From Streptomyces sp. T12 (GTDB lineage: Bacteria > Actinomycetota > Actinomycetes > Streptomycetales > Streptomycetaceae), in contig NZ_CP117866.1 of NCBI RefSeq assembly GCF_028736035.1, forward strand, positions 10,643,001 through 10,707,000: a stretch of DNA of 64,000 nucleotides, written 5' to 3'. A program made the translations under genes and the position numbers. Positions 61,643 to 64,000 of the stretch are shown piece after piece; within the stretch, counting starts at the first letter, position 1; the number at the start of each line of letters is the position of its first letter. The notes beneath the pieces are model-generated. The model was not told where the DNA came from, searched no databases, and saw nothing but the letters and a program-made list of their open reading frames with translations.

Positions 61643-62263
61643 TCATCGGTGGGTCAGATCCAGATGGACGTCGACGACCCCCTCGACCGCCCGCACGGCC
61701 CGGGCCACCACCGGCACGAGGCCGCGGTCGGGCATCGAACCGCTCAGCGTGACCACGCCCTCGGTGACCGACACCCCCAGCGTGCTGATGACCGGGAGAT
61801 GGGTCAGCACGCTGTAACGGATCTCCTCGGCGATCTCCTCGTCCGAGCGGAGGAAGACCTTGAGCAGATCACTGCGGCTGACCACGCCCTGCAGCATGCC
61901 CAGACGGTCCACGACGGGCAGCCGCTTGACGTGCCGGCGGGCCATGATGCGGGCGGCCTCGGCGAGCATGGCGTCCGCGTGCACGGTCACGGCCGGGGTG
62001 CTCATCAGCTCGCCCGCCGTGACCCCGCCCGCCTTGGCCCGCTCCGAGAGATCGCCCTCTTCGGTGTCCCGGAACTCCTCCTTGGGCAGCAGATCCGCCT
62101 CGGAGACCACACCGATGACCCGGCCCTCGCCCTCCAGCACGGGCAGTGCGCTGACCTTCCACTGGTCGATCAGCTCGACGATCTCCTTGAAGGGCGCGTC
62201 CCTCCCCACGGCGATGACGGTGTGTGTCATCACATCGCTCACGGTGTGCGGATATTCAGGCAT
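61643..62263 (-). CDS. CBS-domain pair plus BON domain protein inside hydrogenase operon
   Basis: A 206-residue CBS-BON protein: '[52 protein letters not shown]', '[51 protein letters not shown]', then BON ('[36 protein letters not shown]'). It is nearest the copy at 44344. Its ATG at 62263 overlaps the end of the hydrogenase large-subunit gene by 8 bp, and hypD follows 16 bp later, so it is embedded in the hydrogenase operon. An adenylate-sensing role in hydrogenase assembly or activity is a reasonable guess, without direct evidence. Confidence 0.92.
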   Translation of the reverse strand: MPEYPHTVSDVMTHTVIAVGRDAPFKEIVELIDQWKVSALPVLEGEGRVIGVVSEADLLPKEEFRDTEEGDLSERAKAGGVTAGELMSTPAVTVHADAMLAEAARIMARRHVKRLPVVDRLGMLQGVVSRSDLLKVFLRSDEEIAEEIRYSVLTHLPVISTLGVSVTEGVVTLSGSMPDRGLVPVVARAVRAVEGVVDVHLDLTHR

Positions 62264-63641
62264 GGCAGTCTCCCGGTGTGTCTCCCGATGTGTCTCTTGA
62301 GGCGTCTCCCGAAGTACGGACGACCGTCAGGTCGAGGAAGTGGGTGGAGCAGGAGATGCAGGGGTCGTGATTGCGGATCGCCCGCTCGCACAGGGCTGTC
62401 AACTCGCCGTCGTCCGGGTCGCCCTCGCCGATCGCCCGCTGGGCCAGCCGCCGCAGGTCGTCCTCGATCGCGCCCTGGTTCTGCGCGGTGGGCGGCACCA
62501 GCACCGCGCTGGTGACGATGCCGTCGGCGTCGATTTCGTAGCGGTGGTAGAGCACTCCACGCGGCGCCTCGGTGGCACCGTGCCCGACGCCCGCGACCGG
62601 GGGCACCTCCGTGTACGGACGCGCGGGCGGCTCGTACGCCTCGATGATCCGCAGCGCCTCTCCGACGGCGTACACCGTCTCCACGGCCCGCACCAGGATC
62701 GACCGGAAGGGATTGCGGCACACGGACCCCTCGCGCGGATCGCCGAGCCCGGCCTCCACGGCCGCCTGCAGTGCCACCGGAGACAGCCGAGCGCCACTGA
62801 TCGCGAACCGGGCGAGCGAGCCGGTGAGATGGAGCCGGCCGTCGAGCCGGGAGTGCAGCGCTGTGGAGTGCGGCATATGGGTCTCGGCGACGTGCTCGGT
62901 GAAGTCTCGTACGGGGAAGGAGCCCGTGGTCCCATCGGCCCGCAGGACCGTAGGCGTCCCGCTCTCGATGGCGTACGTGTCCGGCTCGGCCAGTGCCAGC
63001 AGGTCGGCCTCGACCCGGGCGTCGGGGAACTCGAAGCCGGCGACCCAGCGCACGGTGTTCCACGCGTCGTCGAGGGCCTGCCTCAACTCCTCGGTGACCG
63101 GCCGGAGTTCGTCACGCGTCGGCACCCGGTGGAAGCCGCCGAGGCGGACGTTCACGGGATGCACCGCCCGCCCCCCGAGCAGCTCCATCAGCGAGTTGCC
63201 CGCCTTCTTCAGCCGGAGCCCCCGCTCGACCTCGGCCCGGTGCGTACGGGCCAGTTCGATCGCGCTCGCGCGGCCCAGGAAGTCCGGGGCGTGCAGCAGG
63301 TAGATGTGCAGCGCCTGGCTCTCGATCCACTCGCCGCAGTACAGCAGCCGGCGCAGAGCACGGATCGCCGGATCGACGCTCACTGCGCACGCGTCCTCGA
63401 TCGCCGCGCACGCGCTCATCTGGTAGGCCACCGGGCAGATCCCGCACACCCGGGCCGTGATGTCCGGCGGCTCTGTGTACGAACGGCCGCGCAGGAACGC
63501 CTCGAAGAACCGGGGAGGTTCGTAGATGTTCAGCTGTGCGTCGGTGACCGTGCCGTCGTGGACGTGCAGGCGCAGCGCGCCCTCGCCCTCGACCCGGGAC
63601 AGCGAGCCGACGTGCAGCAGACGGGAACCGCGGTGCGTCAC
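62256..63641 (-). CDS. [NiFe] hydrogenase large subunit, group 3b-like
   Basis: A 461-residue catalytic subunit. The L1 nickel site is RVCGICPV (Cys66, Cys69), and the L2 site is DPCISCSTHF (Cys428, Cys431) followed by a C-terminal extension of about 27 residues that is normally cut off after His434 by a maturation protease. 'SRVEGEGALRL', 'LLYCGEWIESQALHIYLLHAPDFLG' and 'RGVLYHRYEIDADGIVTSAVLVPPTAQN' fit cytoplasmic group 3b (Hyh) enzymes. In Mycobacterium smegmatis a group 3b hydrogenase is induced by hypoxia under DosR. GTG at 63641 follows GAAGGAGTCGGCCAA and overlaps the small-subunit stop (GTGA). Likely reoxidises NAD(P)H by evolving H2. Confidence 0.95.
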   Translation of the reverse strand: MTHRGSRLLHVGSLSRVEGEGALRLHVHDGTVTDAQLNIYEPPRFFEAFLRGRSYTEPPDITARVCGICPVAYQMSACAAIEDACAVSVDPAIRALRRLLYCGEWIESQALHIYLLHAPDFLGRASAIELARTHRAEVERGLRLKKAGNSLMELLGGRAVHPVNVRLGGFHRVPTRDELRPVTEELRQALDDAWNTVRWVAGFEFPDARVEADLLALAEPDTYAIESGTPTVLRADGTTGSFPVRDFTEHVAETHMPHSTALHSRLDGRLHLTGSLARFAISGARLSPVALQAAVEAGLGDPREGSVCRNPFRSILVRAVETVYAVGEALRIIEAYEPPARPYTEVPPVAGVGHGATEAPRGVLYHRYEIDADGIVTSAVLVPPTAQNQGAIEDDLRRLAQRAIGEGDPDDGELTALCERAIRNHDPCISCSTHFLDLTVVRTSGDASRDTSGDTPGDCHA

Positions 63642-64000
63642 TTGGCCGACTCCTTCTCGAACTTCTCGAACGCGGCGGCGTTGAAGGTGTGCAGGAACCG
63701 TTCCACGGCGGCGTCGTCGAGGCCGTCGCGGCGCAGCAGCGGGATCAGCGCGGGCAGGTTCACCGACCCGGACGGCCCGAAGCAGCCGAAGCAGCCGCGG
63801 TGATACGCCGGGCACAGCGCCCCGCACCCGGCGTGCGTGACCGGGCCCAGGCAGGGGGTGCCGTGGGCGACGGTGACGCAGACGGTGCCACGCCGCTTGC
63901 ACTCGAAGCACACGCTGTGGTCCGGGATGTCCGGCTTGCGGCCGGAGAGGAACGCGGTGATCACCTCGATGAGCTGACGCCTGTCGATCGGACAGCCGCG
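63638..64000 (-). CDS. [NiFe] hydrogenase small subunit, C-terminal part (5' end outside window)
   Basis: The frame is open to the window edge. The visible 120 residues begin RGCPIDRRQLIEVITAFLSG and include cluster-binding cysteines in 'HSVCFECKRRGTVC', 'GTPCLGPVTHAGCGALCPAYHRGCFGCFGP', the pattern of group 3 hydrogenase small subunits with three [4Fe-4S] clusters. The stop overlaps the large-subunit start by 4 bp. The diaphorase subunits (HyhB, HyhG) would be expected just beyond the window edge. No promoter for this operon is visible. Confidence 0.93.
   Translation of the reverse strand, partial: RGCPIDRRQLIEVITAFLSGRKPDIPDHSVCFECKRRGTVCVTVAHGTPCLGPVTHAGCGALCPAYHRGCFGCFGPSGSVNLPALIPLLRRDGLDDAAVERFLHTFNAAAFEKFEKESAK

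Overview
The window reads as a stretch of a Streptomyces chromosome. Base composition is very G+C rich, codons end in G or C, GTG starts are common, and nearly every gene has close Streptomyces relatives. The gene content matches the hypoxia/dormancy island known in S. coelicolor as the Osd (OsdK/OsdR) region and, family by family, the DosR (DevR) regulon of Mycobacterium tuberculosis. It holds nine universal stress proteins, four CBS-BON proteins, three Acg-type nitroreductase-like proteins, an Hsp20, an Rv1733c-type membrane protein, a phosphofructokinase, a CtpF-like P-type ATPase, remnants of narK/narG/narI, a DevS-type GAF kinase and DevR-type response regulators. A 14-bp palindrome, GGGCCG-NN-CGGCCC, with the same 6-2-6 layout as the mycobacterial DevR box, occurs exactly 12 times by my reading. 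All 12 are intergenic, most 60-190 bp upstream of one of these genes, and about a dozen near matches accompany them. This is the best evidence that the window is one regulon.

Layout. 1-9.1 kb: USPs, phosphofructokinase, a dead hsp20, CBS-BON, Rv1733c-like, Acg-like, STAS, zinc alcohol dehydrogenase and PPOX-fold flavin proteins (one broken). 9.1-15.1 kb: a gene-poor gap, a decaying response regulator, GAPDH, the GAF-GAF histidine kinase and a USP. 15.2-17.8 kb: a wrecked nitrate respiration locus (narK rearranged, narG fused to narI by deletion). 17.8-26.6 kb: a small unknown gene, a MITE, an ABC exporter, an intact hsp20, a frameshifted beta-CASP hydrolase, a flavodoxin-like protein, a USP and membrane proteins. 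27-31 kb: a translationally coupled USP / beta-phosphoglucomutase / GH65 phosphorylase operon. 31-42.2 kb: a secreted protein, then two divergent operons that each begin with a USP followed by a P-type ATPase, one of them a P1B ATPase fused to a hemerythrin domain and followed by an ABC exporter. 42.2-51.2 kb: Acg-like, the intact DevR-like regulator, CBS-BON, a lone cNMP-binding domain, carbamate kinase, a dead SulP, a DoxX-like protein, USPs and an alcohol dehydrogenase. 51.2-59.4 kb: a dead PPK2, phosphoketolase, a GNAT/acyl-CoA synthetase fusion, CBS-BON, a flavodoxin-like protein and Acg-like. 59.5-64 kb: a [NiFe] hydrogenase operon (small subunit, large subunit, CBS-BON, hypD, hypE), cut by the window edge.

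How it may work together (inference): low oxygen sensed by the GAF kinase would activate the DevR-like regulator, which would switch on box-bearing operons. Several of the enzymes spare or make ATP without respiration: a phosphofructokinase with pyrophosphate-type residues, a glycoside phosphorylase with its mutase, phosphoketolase, carbamate kinase and an NDP-forming acyl-CoA synthetase. Alcohol dehydrogenases and a group 3b-like hydrogenase could dispose of reductant. Nitrate respiration, sulfate transport (SulP) and PPK2 have been lost. About nine genes are broken or reduced to stubs, so the island is decaying as well as expanding by paralogy.
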